Shown piece by piece: positions 42,663-50,821 of a stretch of DNA of 64,000 bases; position 1 is the first letter of the stretch; every line of letters starts with the position of its first letter. The translations under genes and the position numbers were made by a program. Under the pieces are notes generated by a model. It was not told where the DNA came from. It ran no database searches and saw only the letters and a list, made by a program, of their open reading frames with translations. The DNA lies in contig NZ_WPZY01000002.1 of the NCBI RefSeq assembly GCF_013031405.1, positions 310,001 to 374,000 on the forward strand, in the 5' to 3' direction. This DNA is from Ruegeria sp. HKCCD8929 (GTDB lineage: Bacteria > Pseudomonadota > Alphaproteobacteria > Rhodobacterales > Rhodobacteraceae).

Positions 42663-43952
42663 TCAGAAGACCTTACGCCGTCCGCCGATCCACACTTCGG
42701 TCACGGCCCGGTCATCGCCCATCATGATGGTTGGGAAAACCGCCTCCCATAGGTCCGAGGCCATATCAGATCGCTGGGAGATGGCCGGGGTTGAGGCCAG
42801 GTCCAGCACCACCAGATCCGCCTCCATCCCCGGCGCGATGTTGCCGATCAGGTGGCCCATCCGCAGCGCGTGGGCAGAGCCAACCGTGGCCAGCCATAGC
42901 AATTGCGCGGAATGCAGTGGTACGCCGCGCAGCTGTCCGATCTCATAAGCCGCCGCCATGGTGCGCAGCATGGAAAAGCTCGACCCGCCACCTGTGTCGG
43001 TGGCCAGTCCGATCCGCTGTCCTTCGGCCATCAAACCCGCCATGTCGAACAGGCCCGATCCGATGAAGGTGTTCGAGGTTGGGCAATGCACAAGCGCCCC
43101 GCCAACCTCGCGCAGCCGGTCACGCTCACGCGGTTCCAGATGGATGGCGTGGCCGTAGAGGCCGTTGCCGCCCAGCAGTCCGAAACTCTCGTAGGTGTCG
43201 AGATAATCGCGCGCGTCGGGGAACAGGCCGCGTACCCACTCGATCTCATCCGTCTGCTCGCTCAGATGGGTCTGCATCAGACAATCAGGGTTCTCGGACC
43301 AGAGCGCACCCATCGCCTCCAACTGCTCCGGCGTCGAGGTGGGCGAGAAACGCGGTGTGATGGCGTAAGAAATGCGGTCCAGCCCATGCCATCGCTGCAA
43401 CAGCGCGCGGGACTGTTCATAGGCGGTCTGCGCCGTGTCGCGTAGCCCCTCGGGCGCGTTGCGGTCCATGCAGGTCTTGCCCGCGACCACCCGCTGTCCC
43501 CGGGCCTGGGCTGCGGCAAAGAACGCCTCGACGCTTTCAGGATGGATGGTGCAGAAGCTGCACATGGTGGTGGTGCCGTGCGCCGCCGTCAGGTCCAGAT
43601 ACCGCCCGGCGATCTCGGCAGCATAGTCGGGCGAGGCGAACTTCATCTCCTCGGGAAATGTGTAGCTGTTCAGCCAGTCGATCAGCCGCTTGCCCCAGCT
43701 CGCGATCATCGCCGTCTGCGGATAATGCACATGGGCGTCCACGAAACCGGCCAGGATCAGCCGCTCGCCGTGATCGACCAGATCGGCCTGCGGATGGGCG
43801 GCGCGCAGGGCGTCATGGTTCCCGACCGCAGCAATGGTGCCGCCTGACAGCAGCACCGCCTCGTCGATCCGAACCGCGTCTTCGGGCTCACCCTCGAAAG
43901 GGGATGCCGTGAAGGATAATACGCGCCCTTTCAGAAGGGTTTCCTGCGCCAT
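42663..43952 (-). CDS. guaD: Guanine deaminase
   Basis: Deaminates guanine to xanthine, first step in guanine breakdown. The 429-residue amidohydrolase has LAGFVDAHVHYPQT (about 68-80, HxH at 74/76), the guanine-deaminase signature GKTCMDRNAPEGL (about 158-170), MQTHLSEQTDEIEWV (about 229-243) and the metal aspartate in IGLATDTGGGSSFSM (about 311-325). It is convergent with the 8-oxoguanine deaminase gene, 67 bases apart. Confidence 0.94.
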   Translation of the reverse strand: MAQETLLKGRVLSFTASPFEGEPEDAVRIDEAVLLSGGTIAAVGNHDALRAAHPQADLVDHGERLILAGFVDAHVHYPQTAMIASWGKRLIDWLNSYTFPEEMKFASPDYAAEIAGRYLDLTAAHGTTTMCSFCTIHPESVEAFFAAAQARGQRVVAGKTCMDRNAPEGLRDTAQTAYEQSRALLQRWHGLDRISYAITPRFSPTSTPEQLEAMGALWSENPDCLMQTHLSEQTDEIEWVRGLFPDARDYLDTYESFGLLGGNGLYGHAIHLEPRERDRLREVGGALVHCPTSNTFIGSGLFDMAGLMAEGQRIGLATDTGGGSSFSMLRTMAAAYEIGQLRGVPLHSAQLLWLATVGSAHALRMGHLIGNIAPGMEADLVVLDLASTPAISQRSDMASDLWEAVFPTIMMGDDRAVTEVWIGGRRKVF

Positions 43953-44091
43953 GCCGTGTCGATCTCCGCTCAGTTGGAACCGGACCTGAGCATAGGTGCC
44001 GCATGCAAGTCGGTAAATTGCGCTATTGTCATTGTTTTCCGGTAGCAGCTTCTTCTATTTTGCGGCCAATCGCAGAACAAAGGGGCTGAGC

Positions 44092-45486
44092 ATGACGACG
44101 GGCAACGAACACGCCGACACCGACCAGTCCCGCGACGATAACGCCTATGAGCTGGACCCCAAGGCCGTCACGGCGATCCTCTATGCAGTGGATGTGGACG
44201 ATCGGGACAAGCTGGTCGAGCTCATGGAGCCGCTGCACCCGGCCGACATCGCCGACCTTCTGGAACAGATCAACACCTTTGACCGGGCCCGGCTGATCCG
44301 CCTTTACGACCGTGAGTTCGATGGCGAGATCCTGTCCGAGCTTGAAGAGGGCCTGCGGGAAGAGGTGATCGGCGTTCTGCGCCCCGACGTCCTGGCTGAA
44401 GCGGTACGCGAGCTGGAAAGCGATGATGTCGTGGACCTGCTGGAAGACCTGGAAGAGCCGCAGCAGGAGGCGATCCTCGACGCGCTGGAAGATGCCGACC
44501 GGGTCGCCGCCGAGCAGGCGCTGTCCTACCCCGAGAACTCCGCCGGACGTCTGATGCAGCGAGAGGTGGTAATGGCGCCCGATCACTGGACGGTGGGGCA
44601 TGCCATCGACCATATGCGCGGCACCGATGATCTGCCCGAGGAGTTCTATCACGTCGTTCTGGTCGATCCGCGCCTGCATCCAGCAGGGCAGGTGGCGCTG
44701 GGCCGGCTGATGGCCTCGCCCCGCGACACTTTGCTGAGCGGCATCGCCGACGAAGAGTTTCAGACCATTCCGGTGGAGCAGGACGAAGAGGATGTGGCCT
44801 ATGCCTTCAACCAGTATCACCTGATCTCGGCCCCGGTGGTGGACGATGACGGGCGGCTTGTCGGAGTGATCACCATCGACGACGCCATGGTGGTGCTGGA
44901 TGACGAACACGAAGAAGACATCCTGCGCCTTGCCGGGGTCAGCGATGAAAGCTCGCTGTCCGACAGCGTGGCGTCGACCAGCAAGCGGCGGCTGCCGTGG
45001 CTGGCGGTAAACCTCGGTACTGCGATCTGTGCTTCGCTGGTGATCTCGCAGTTCGAGGCGGCGATTGCGCAACTGGTCTCGCTGGCGATCCTGATGCCCA
45101 TCGTGGCGTCGATGGGCGGCAATGCGGGCACGCAGTCGCTGACGGTGGCGGTGCGCGCACTGGCCACGCGCGACCTGACCGGCGCCAATGTCTGGCGGGT
45201 GATCCGGCGCGAGCTGCTGGTGGGGATGCTCAATGGGCTGTGTTTTGCCATCGTTCTGGGCACGGTGGGGATGCTGTGGTTCGGCTCGCCCATGTTGGGT
45301 GTCGTGATCGGCGCGGCACTGGTCGTGAACATGATCATCGCGGGCTTTGCCGGTACGGTAGTACCGGTGGTGCTGGACCGGCTCGGGGTCGATCCGGCGC
45401 TGGCCTCGGGCACTTTCGTGACGACCACGACGGATGTGATGGGGTTCTTCATCTTTCTGGGCCTTGCCACCGTGGTGCTTCTATGA
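44092..45486 (+). CDS. mgtE: Magnesium transporter MgtE
   Basis: A 464-residue homodimeric magnesium channel. N-terminal cytoplasmic MgtE_N domain (about 25-130, rich in acidic LLEDLEEPQQEAIL repeats), two CBS domains (about 140-265), a connecting helix, and five membrane helices (about 290-464). The pore helix has LMPIVASMGGNAGTQSLTVA (about 342-361). Ends ATG-overlapping the next gene (ATGA, 45483-45486). The CBS pair senses cytoplasmic magnesium in this family. Confidence 0.95.
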   Translation: MTTGNEHADTDQSRDDNAYELDPKAVTAILYAVDVDDRDKLVELMEPLHPADIADLLEQINTFDRARLIRLYDREFDGEILSELEEGLREEVIGVLRPDVLAEAVRELESDDVVDLLEDLEEPQQEAILDALEDADRVAAEQALSYPENSAGRLMQREVVMAPDHWTVGHAIDHMRGTDDLPEEFYHVVLVDPRLHPAGQVALGRLMASPRDTLLSGIADEEFQTIPVEQDEEDVAYAFNQYHLISAPVVDDDGRLVGVITIDDAMVVLDDEHEEDILRLAGVSDESSLSDSVASTSKRRLPWLAVNLGTAICASLVISQFEAAIAQLVSLAILMPIVASMGGNAGTQSLTVAVRALATRDLTGANVWRVIRRELLVGMLNGLCFAIVLGTVGMLWFGSPMLGVVIGAALVVNMIIAGFAGTVVPVVLDRLGVDPALASGTFVTTTTDVMGFFIFLGLATVVLL

Positions 45487-46049
45487 CCGATCTGACAGAC
45501 CTGACCGAAGTGAAGGCGGCGGCCCGCAAGGCGGCTTTTGCCCGTCGCAAACAGGCCTTCGACACTCGCCTGCCGGGGGCTGCTGGGCGGCTGTCCGAGG
45601 TGCTGGCCGGCCATCGTGGCGTGCCGCTCTCGGGCTACATGCCGATACGGACCGAGATCGACCCGCTGCCTGCCATGGCCGAGGCCTCGGCCTATGCCCC
45701 GGTTGGCGTGCCGGTCATTCAGGGCGAGGGGCAGGCGCTGCGCTTTTCCCGCTGGACGCCCGAAGGTGTGCTGCGCGACGGGCCGTTCGGGGCGAAAGTG
45801 CCCGAGGTCGACGACTATTTCGACCCCGAGATCCTGATCGTGCCGCTGGTGGCTTTTGACGCGCGCGGCGGGCGGCTGGGATATGGCGGCGGCTTCTATG
45901 ACCGCACGCTGGAAGGGCTGCGCGCCAAGCGCCCGACGCTGGCCATCGGCTTTGCCTTTGACGCGCAGCAGGCGGACAACCTGCCGCTGGAGCCAACCGA
46001 TCAGCCGCTCGACATGCTTGTCACCGAAAGCCGGGTGCTGACCTTCTGA
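45483..46049 (+). CDS. 5-formyltetrahydrofolate cyclo-ligase
   Basis: Converts 5-formyl-THF to 5,10-methenyl-THF with ATP. The 188-residue protein has the family signature GYGGGFYDRTLEGL (about 138-151) and a PVIQGEGQALRFSRW (about 79-93) region, plus SGYMPIRTEIDP (about 49-60). It overlaps the mgtE stop by 4 bp, so its expression is tied to magnesium transport; the enzyme is ATP-Mg dependent, which may be coincidental. Confidence 0.93.
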   Translation: MTDLTDLTEVKAAARKAAFARRKQAFDTRLPGAAGRLSEVLAGHRGVPLSGYMPIRTEIDPLPAMAEASAYAPVGVPVIQGEGQALRFSRWTPEGVLRDGPFGAKVPEVDDYFDPEILIVPLVAFDARGGRLGYGGGFYDRTLEGLRAKRPTLAIGFAFDAQQADNLPLEPTDQPLDMLVTESRVLTF

Positions 46050-46100
46050 CGCGACATTCCCGCTTGTTCTTGTATGCGGCAGCACCTAGGACAGACGGTC

Positions 46101-46913
46101 ATGAGGATTTTGTTTCTGGGTGATGTCATGGGCCGCGCCGGGCGTGCGGCTGTACGCGATAACCTGCCGCGCCTGCGCACGGACTGGCGGCTGGATTTCG
46201 TCGTGGTCAATGGCGAGAACGCATCGAACGGGATGGGTCTGAGCGGCGATCACGCCAAGCTCCTGCTGGATGCGGGGGCCGATTGCGTGACGCTGGGCGA
46301 TCATGCCTTCGACCAAAAGGACATGCTGCAATTCATCGAAAGCGAGCCGCGCATTGTGCGTCCGATCAACTATGCCAAGGGCGCGCCGGGGCGGGGCTAT
46401 CGCCTGTATAACGCGCCGGGCGGGCGCAAGGTGCTGGTGGTGCAGGTGCTGGGGCAGGTGTTCATGAAGCGCCCCTTCGACGATCCGTTTTCGGCCGTCG
46501 AACCCGTGCTCAAGTCGCATCCGCGCGGTGGGTTGGCGCAGGCGGTGATCGTGGACATGCATTGCGAGGCGACCTCGGAAAAGATGGCGATGGGCCATTA
46601 CTGCGATGGGCGTGCGAGCCTTGTCGTCGGCACCCACACCCACGTGCCCACAGCTGACGCGCAGGTGCTGGCGGGCGGCACTGGCTACCTGACCGATGCG
46701 GGTATGTGCGGTGACTACGATTCGGTCATCGGCATGGACAAGGTCGAGCCGATGCGCCGGTTCATCACAGGAATGCCCAAGGCGCGGTTCACGCCCGCGA
46801 CCGGTGAGGCAACGCTCTCAGGTGTGTTTGTCGAGACCGATGACCGTACCGGCGCTGCCCAATCTGTACGCATGGTGCGCGTTGGCGGGCGGCTTGAGCA
46901 AGCTGCGCCTTAG
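46101..46913 (+). CDS. YmdB-type metallophosphoesterase
   Basis: A 270-residue metal-dependent phosphodiesterase (TIGR00282 family). Metal and active-site motifs: LFLGDVMGRAGR (about 4-15), VVNGENASNGMG (about 35-46), TLGDHAFDQKD (about 65-75), VDMHCEATSEK (about 155-165) and VVGTHTHVPTADAQ (about 178-191). Bacillus YmdB hydrolyses 2',3'-cyclic nucleotides and cAMP. It follows the cyclo-ligase gene by 51 bases on the same strand and ends in a long stem-loop. Confidence 0.92.
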   Translation: MRILFLGDVMGRAGRAAVRDNLPRLRTDWRLDFVVVNGENASNGMGLSGDHAKLLLDAGADCVTLGDHAFDQKDMLQFIESEPRIVRPINYAKGAPGRGYRLYNAPGGRKVLVVQVLGQVFMKRPFDDPFSAVEPVLKSHPRGGLAQAVIVDMHCEATSEKMAMGHYCDGRASLVVGTHTHVPTADAQVLAGGTGYLTDAGMCGDYDSVIGMDKVEPMRRFITGMPKARFTPATGEATLSGVFVETDDRTGAAQSVRMVRVGGRLEQAAP

Positions 46914-46941
46914 CCATCCGCAGGATAGGCTTGCTCAAGCC
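46891..46941 (+). other. Long inverted repeat overlapping the end of the ymdB-type gene
   Basis: Perfect 13-bp arms (46891-46903 and 46929-46941) separated by 25 bases, one arm inside the coding sequence and one after the stop. Each arm is itself nearly palindromic (GCTTGAGCAAGC). No T-run follows, so it could be a transcript-end stabiliser or a Rho-linked structure rather than a simple terminator. Confidence 0.55.
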
Positions 46942-47007
46942 GGGCCAATGCGGGACACTACTGATCAGGCGCGCACGCCAGACAAGGGTTCGGACTGACA
47001 ACCAAAA

Positions 47008-48786
47008 ATGCAAATCCTTCAGCTTACTGACACGGGCAGTGCTGTTGTGGCGCTGATGATCGTCGCGGGCATGTTCATTCTGTTCCTGCGTGAGGTCTTT
47101 CCGACCGAGGTGGTGGCGATCTCGGGCGTGGCCCTGATGATGATCACCGGCATCCTGCCCTATGATCAGGCCCTTCCTGTGCTGTCCAACCCGGCGCCGT
47201 GGACCATTGCGGCCATGTTTATCATCATGGGCGCACTGGTGCGGACCGGGGCGCTTCATTCCTTCACCTCGGTGGCGCAGAAACAGGCGCAGGTGAACCC
47301 GCGTATCGCCATCGCGCTGTTGATGGCCTTTGTGGTCATTGCCTCGGCGTTTGTTTCGAACACGCCGGTTGTCGTGGTCATGATCCCGGTTTTCGTACAG
47401 ATCGCCCGGACCCTGGATGTGCCCGCGTCGAAGCTGCTGATCCCGCTGTCCTATGCGGCGATCCTAGGCGGCACGCTGACGTTGATCGGAACCTCGACCA
47501 ACCTGTTGGTCGATGGTGTGGCGCGTACCCATGGTCAACCGGCCTTTACCATCTTCGAAGTCACGCCGCTCGGTCTGATCCTGGTCGCTTATGGCATGCT
47601 CTATCTGCGTTTCATTGCGCCGCGCCTGCTGCCTGAGCGGGACAGCATGGCCTCGATGCTCAGCGACCGATCCAAGATGAAGTTCTTTACCGAGGCGGTG
47701 ATCCCCCCCGACAGCAACCTGATCGGGCGCGAGGTGATCGGCGTGCAGCTGTTCAAGCGGCAGGGTGTGCGGTTGATCGACGTGGTTCGGGGCGACGAGT
47801 CGCTGCGGCGCAACCTCAAGGGTGTCACCCTGCGTGTCGGTGACCGGGTGGTGCTGCGCACGCAGATGACCGAGTTGCTCAGCCTGCAGAGCAACAAGGA
47901 ACTCAAGCGTGTGGATCAGGTCTCGGCGGTTGAGACCAAGACGGTTGAGGTGCTGATCACGCCCGGCTGCCGCATGGTCGGGCGCACGCTGGGCGCCCTG
48001 CGGCTGCGGCGCCGTTACGGCGTTTACGTGCTGGCGGTGCACCGCCGGAACCAGAATATCGGGCGCCAGCTGGACGAATTGGTGGTGCGGGTCGGGGATA
48101 CGTTGCTGCTGGAAGGCTCGCCCGCCGATATTCAGCGGCTGGCGGCGGATATGGACATGGTCGATGTCTCGCAACCCTCGGCGCGGGCCTACCGGCGCAG
48201 CCATGCGCCCATCGCGGTGGCCGCGCTGTGCGGTATCGTGCTGCTGGCGGCGCTGGGCGTGGCGCCGATCCTGATGCTGTCGGTGATGGCCGTGGCGCTG
48301 GTGCTGGTCACCCGCTGCATCGACGCCGATGAGGCGTTTTCGTTTGTCGAGGGGCGTCTGCTGGCGCTGATCTTTGCCATGCTGGCCATCGGCGCGGCGC
48401 TTGAGGCCTCGGGCGCAGTGAAACTGATCGTTGACGCCGTCGCTCCGGGATTGGGCATGTTGCCGCCGTTCATGATCGTCTGGGCGGTCTATCTGCTGAC
48501 ATCCGTGTTGACTGAACTGGTGTCGAACAACGCGGTGGCAGTGGTGGTCACCCCCATCGCCATCGGGCTGGCGCAGGCGGTGGGCGTCGATCCCCGGCCG
48601 CTGGTGGTGGCGGTGATGGTGGCGGCCTCGGCTTCGTTTGCGACGCCGATCGGATACCAGACCAACATGATGGTCTACGGGCCGGGCGGCTACCGGTTCA
48701 CCGACTTCATGCGCGTTGGGATTCCGCTGAATCTGTCCGTGGGGCTTCTGGCCTCGTTACTTATTCCGCTCATCTGGCCGCTCTGA
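47008..48786 (+). CDS. SLC13/DASS-family anion transporter with two TrkA_C domains
   Basis: A 592-residue membrane transporter. Two halves each carry a family signature: IASAFVSNTPVVVVMIPVF and IGTSTNLLVDG in the first, ELVSNNAVAVVVTPIA and IGYQTNMMVYGPGGY in the last. Between them, about residues 215-390, lie two RCK_C/TrkA_C domains (PDSNLIGREVIGVQLFKR, GCRMVGRTLGALRLRRRYG) that may bind a nucleotide or ligand. Sulfate, carboxylate or similar divalent anions are likely substrates. A second protein of identical architecture is encoded at 54303-56075. Confidence 0.9.
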   Translation: MQILQLTDTGSAVVALMIVAGMFILFLREVFPTEVVAISGVALMMITGILPYDQALPVLSNPAPWTIAAMFIIMGALVRTGALHSFTSVAQKQAQVNPRIAIALLMAFVVIASAFVSNTPVVVVMIPVFVQIARTLDVPASKLLIPLSYAAILGGTLTLIGTSTNLLVDGVARTHGQPAFTIFEVTPLGLILVAYGMLYLRFIAPRLLPERDSMASMLSDRSKMKFFTEAVIPPDSNLIGREVIGVQLFKRQGVRLIDVVRGDESLRRNLKGVTLRVGDRVVLRTQMTELLSLQSNKELKRVDQVSAVETKTVEVLITPGCRMVGRTLGALRLRRRYGVYVLAVHRRNQNIGRQLDELVVRVGDTLLLEGSPADIQRLAADMDMVDVSQPSARAYRRSHAPIAVAALCGIVLLAALGVAPILMLSVMAVALVLVTRCIDADEAFSFVEGRLLALIFAMLAIGAALEASGAVKLIVDAVAPGLGMLPPFMIVWAVYLLTSVLTELVSNNAVAVVVTPIAIGLAQAVGVDPRPLVVAVMVAASASFATPIGYQTNMMVYGPGGYRFTDFMRVGIPLNLSVGLLASLLIPLIWPL

Positions 48787-48885
48787 CGGCACGTTGCCGC
48801 CGACATGGGGCCGGTGTGCTTGAAACGGTTCCACAACCTCCGATCTCGCATGCAGAATGAATGCGAGTACAGAGGATCACGGTTC

Positions 48886-49632
48886 ATGCGCACAGTCCGG
48901 AGTTTGACCGCTATTGCCATAAGTGTCGCGTCGCTGATGACCGGCGCTGCAACGGTCGCGGCTGGCACAATTCAAGGCTCGGCGACGTATCGTGAGCGTA
49001 TCGCGGTGCCGCCCGGAGCGGTGCTTGAGGTGCGGCTGGTGGACATCTCGCGCGCCGATGCCCCGTCGATCACCCTGTCATCCCGCCGGTACGCGCTGAG
49101 CACCGTTCCGGTGATGTTCGAATTGCCGTTCGATGATGCGCTGATCGACGCTGGTATGAGTTACGCGGTGCAGGGCGAGATCCTGCAGGGTGAACGGCCA
49201 TTGTTTGTCACCGACATGGTCTATCCGGTTCTGACGCAGGGCAGCGGCGACGACGCCGAACTGGTGCTTGTGCAGGTCGCGCAGGGCGAAGGCGCGGGGC
49301 TGGAGGGCACAACCTGGCGGGCCTTTGAGCTGAATGGGATACCGCTGGAGACGGACAAGCGGCCCGAGATCGCTTTTGCAACCGACGGTGCCTTTGGCGG
49401 CAGCAGTGGTTGCAACCGTTTCAGCGGGCACGCGGAGATCACCGCCGACATGATTGCGTTCCCCGAGGATATGGCCGCCACGCTGATGGCGTGTCCGCCG
49501 CCTTACGATGAGCTTGAGCACGAGTTTTTCCGAGCGCTGCCGCAGGTGTCCGGGTTTCAGCGCGATGGTGCGATGCTGGTTCTGGTGGATACCGCCGGAA
49601 TGGCCATCATACGCCTAAATTTGGTTCAATAG
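48886..49632 (+). CDS. YbaY-META fusion protein, periplasmic
   Basis: A 248-residue exported protein with a signal peptide (cleavage near TVAAG, about 23-27). The first domain (about 28-130) is YbaY/lipo-pilin-chaperone-like: GTIQGSATYRERIAVPPGAVLEV and VMFELPFDDALIDAGMSYAV. The second (about 140-248) is a META/HslJ domain: GTTWRAFELNGIPLE, FGGSSGCNRFSGHAEI and ATLMACPPPYDELEHEFFRALP. META proteins are linked to motility and antibiotic or heat tolerance. It is followed 7 bases later by the patatin lipoprotein gene. Confidence 0.85.
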   Translation: MRTVRSLTAIAISVASLMTGAATVAAGTIQGSATYRERIAVPPGAVLEVRLVDISRADAPSITLSSRRYALSTVPVMFELPFDDALIDAGMSYAVQGEILQGERPLFVTDMVYPVLTQGSGDDAELVLVQVAQGEGAGLEGTTWRAFELNGIPLETDKRPEIAFATDGAFGGSSGCNRFSGHAEITADMIAFPEDMAATLMACPPPYDELEHEFFRALPQVSGFQRDGAMLVLVDTAGMAIIRLNLVQ

Positions 49633-49639
49633 AGTTTCA

Positions 49640-50815
49640 ATGAAAAAGCTGGTCGAACTCGCAGGGGGCAGTGGACGAGCTGCCCGGATTAGGGGGCTTG
49701 CAGGCATCCTCTTCGTGGCTGGCACACTGATGGGTTGCGCGCCGTTCGACCGGGGTACGGGTATGACCGAAGACCGCGAGACGGCGCCCGAGCTTGTCGC
49801 GCGAGATTTGCGGTTCTGGGCCGATGAACCAGCCGGGGCTTTGTCCAGTCACCTGCCGGGCGGCAGGTTGAGCGATGTCCTTGTCCTGTCGGGCGGCGGG
49901 CCGGATGGGGCGTTCGGTGCCGGAGTGCTAACCGGGTGGACCGACGCCGGAACCCGGCCCGAATTCGACGTGGTCACCGGGGTCAGCATCGGCGCCATTA
50001 TTGCCCCTTACGCCTTTCTCGGACCGGAATATGATGACGAGCTTGAGGATTTGGTCCTGAACCGCACCGGCAAGCTGCAGCGCCCGGAACTGACCGTTTC
50101 CGGGCTGATCTTTGACGCCGGTGCCTTTGAGCGTCAGGCGCTCTCGACACTCGTCAACGCGATTCTGACGCCTGACGTGATTGCCCGCATCGCCGAAGAG
50201 CATCGCGACGGGCGGCGCCTGTTCGTGGCGACCACCGATCTGGATGCGCAGCGCATGGCGGTCTGGGATATTGGTGCCATGGCGCAGGCGGCCAACCCCC
50301 AGATGGCCGAGGCTATTCGCGGTGTCTTCGTTGCTGCCGCGGCGATTCCGGCTGCGTTCAAACCGGTGCGGCTTTCAGCCCCCTCGGTTCTTGGGATCGA
50401 GGATGAGTTGCATGCCGATGGCGGTGTAATCAGCCAGATCTGGGCCCCCGATCCGCGCGCGCTCCGCACCCATAATCGAGGTCGTGGCACAACCTACCAC
50501 ATCATCATCAACAACGCCGTCGAGCCGGATTTCGACGTAATCAACGCCAATGCCGCCAGCCTCGGTACGCGCGCCATCACCACGCTGATCCGCGCCGGAA
50601 TGCACGCCGATCTGGCGCTGACCGAGACGCTGCTGCGGCAATCGGGTTCGGACATGTCGCTGGCCTACATTCCGCCGGACTGGCCGCTGGCGGTTCATGC
50701 CCTGGATTTCTCGCCCGAGCATTTGCTGGAGATTTACCAGTTGGGCCGCAACGCCGCGCGTGATGGTTCGATCTGGGTGCCGCGCGTGCCGAACAGCTAT
50801 CGCGCGGTGCCGTGA
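49640..50815 (+). CDS. Patatin-like phospholipase lipoprotein
   Basis: A 391-residue predicted envelope lipoprotein with lipobox LMGC (cysteine 33). The patatin catalytic dyad is present: oxyanion loop SGGGPDGAFGAG (84-95), nucleophile GVSIG (serine 116), and aspartate in LHADGGV (about 258). It would hydrolyse acyl lipids. The gene is 7 bases after the YbaY-META gene, so they are likely co-expressed. Confidence 0.9.
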   Translation: MKKLVELAGGSGRAARIRGLAGILFVAGTLMGCAPFDRGTGMTEDRETAPELVARDLRFWADEPAGALSSHLPGGRLSDVLVLSGGGPDGAFGAGVLTGWTDAGTRPEFDVVTGVSIGAIIAPYAFLGPEYDDELEDLVLNRTGKLQRPELTVSGLIFDAGAFERQALSTLVNAILTPDVIARIAEEHRDGRRLFVATTDLDAQRMAVWDIGAMAQAANPQMAEAIRGVFVAAAAIPAAFKPVRLSAPSVLGIEDELHADGGVISQIWAPDPRALRTHNRGRGTTYHIIINNAVEPDFDVINANAASLGTRAITTLIRAGMHADLALTETLLRQSGSDMSLAYIPPDWPLAVHALDFSPEHLLEIYQLGRNAARDGSIWVPRVPNSYRAVP

Positions 50816-50821
50816 GACAGG

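Noticed and set aside
42654..42671. 7-bp inverted repeat over the guaD stop codon
   Set aside because: Short stem inside the coding end with no T-run; not called a terminator.
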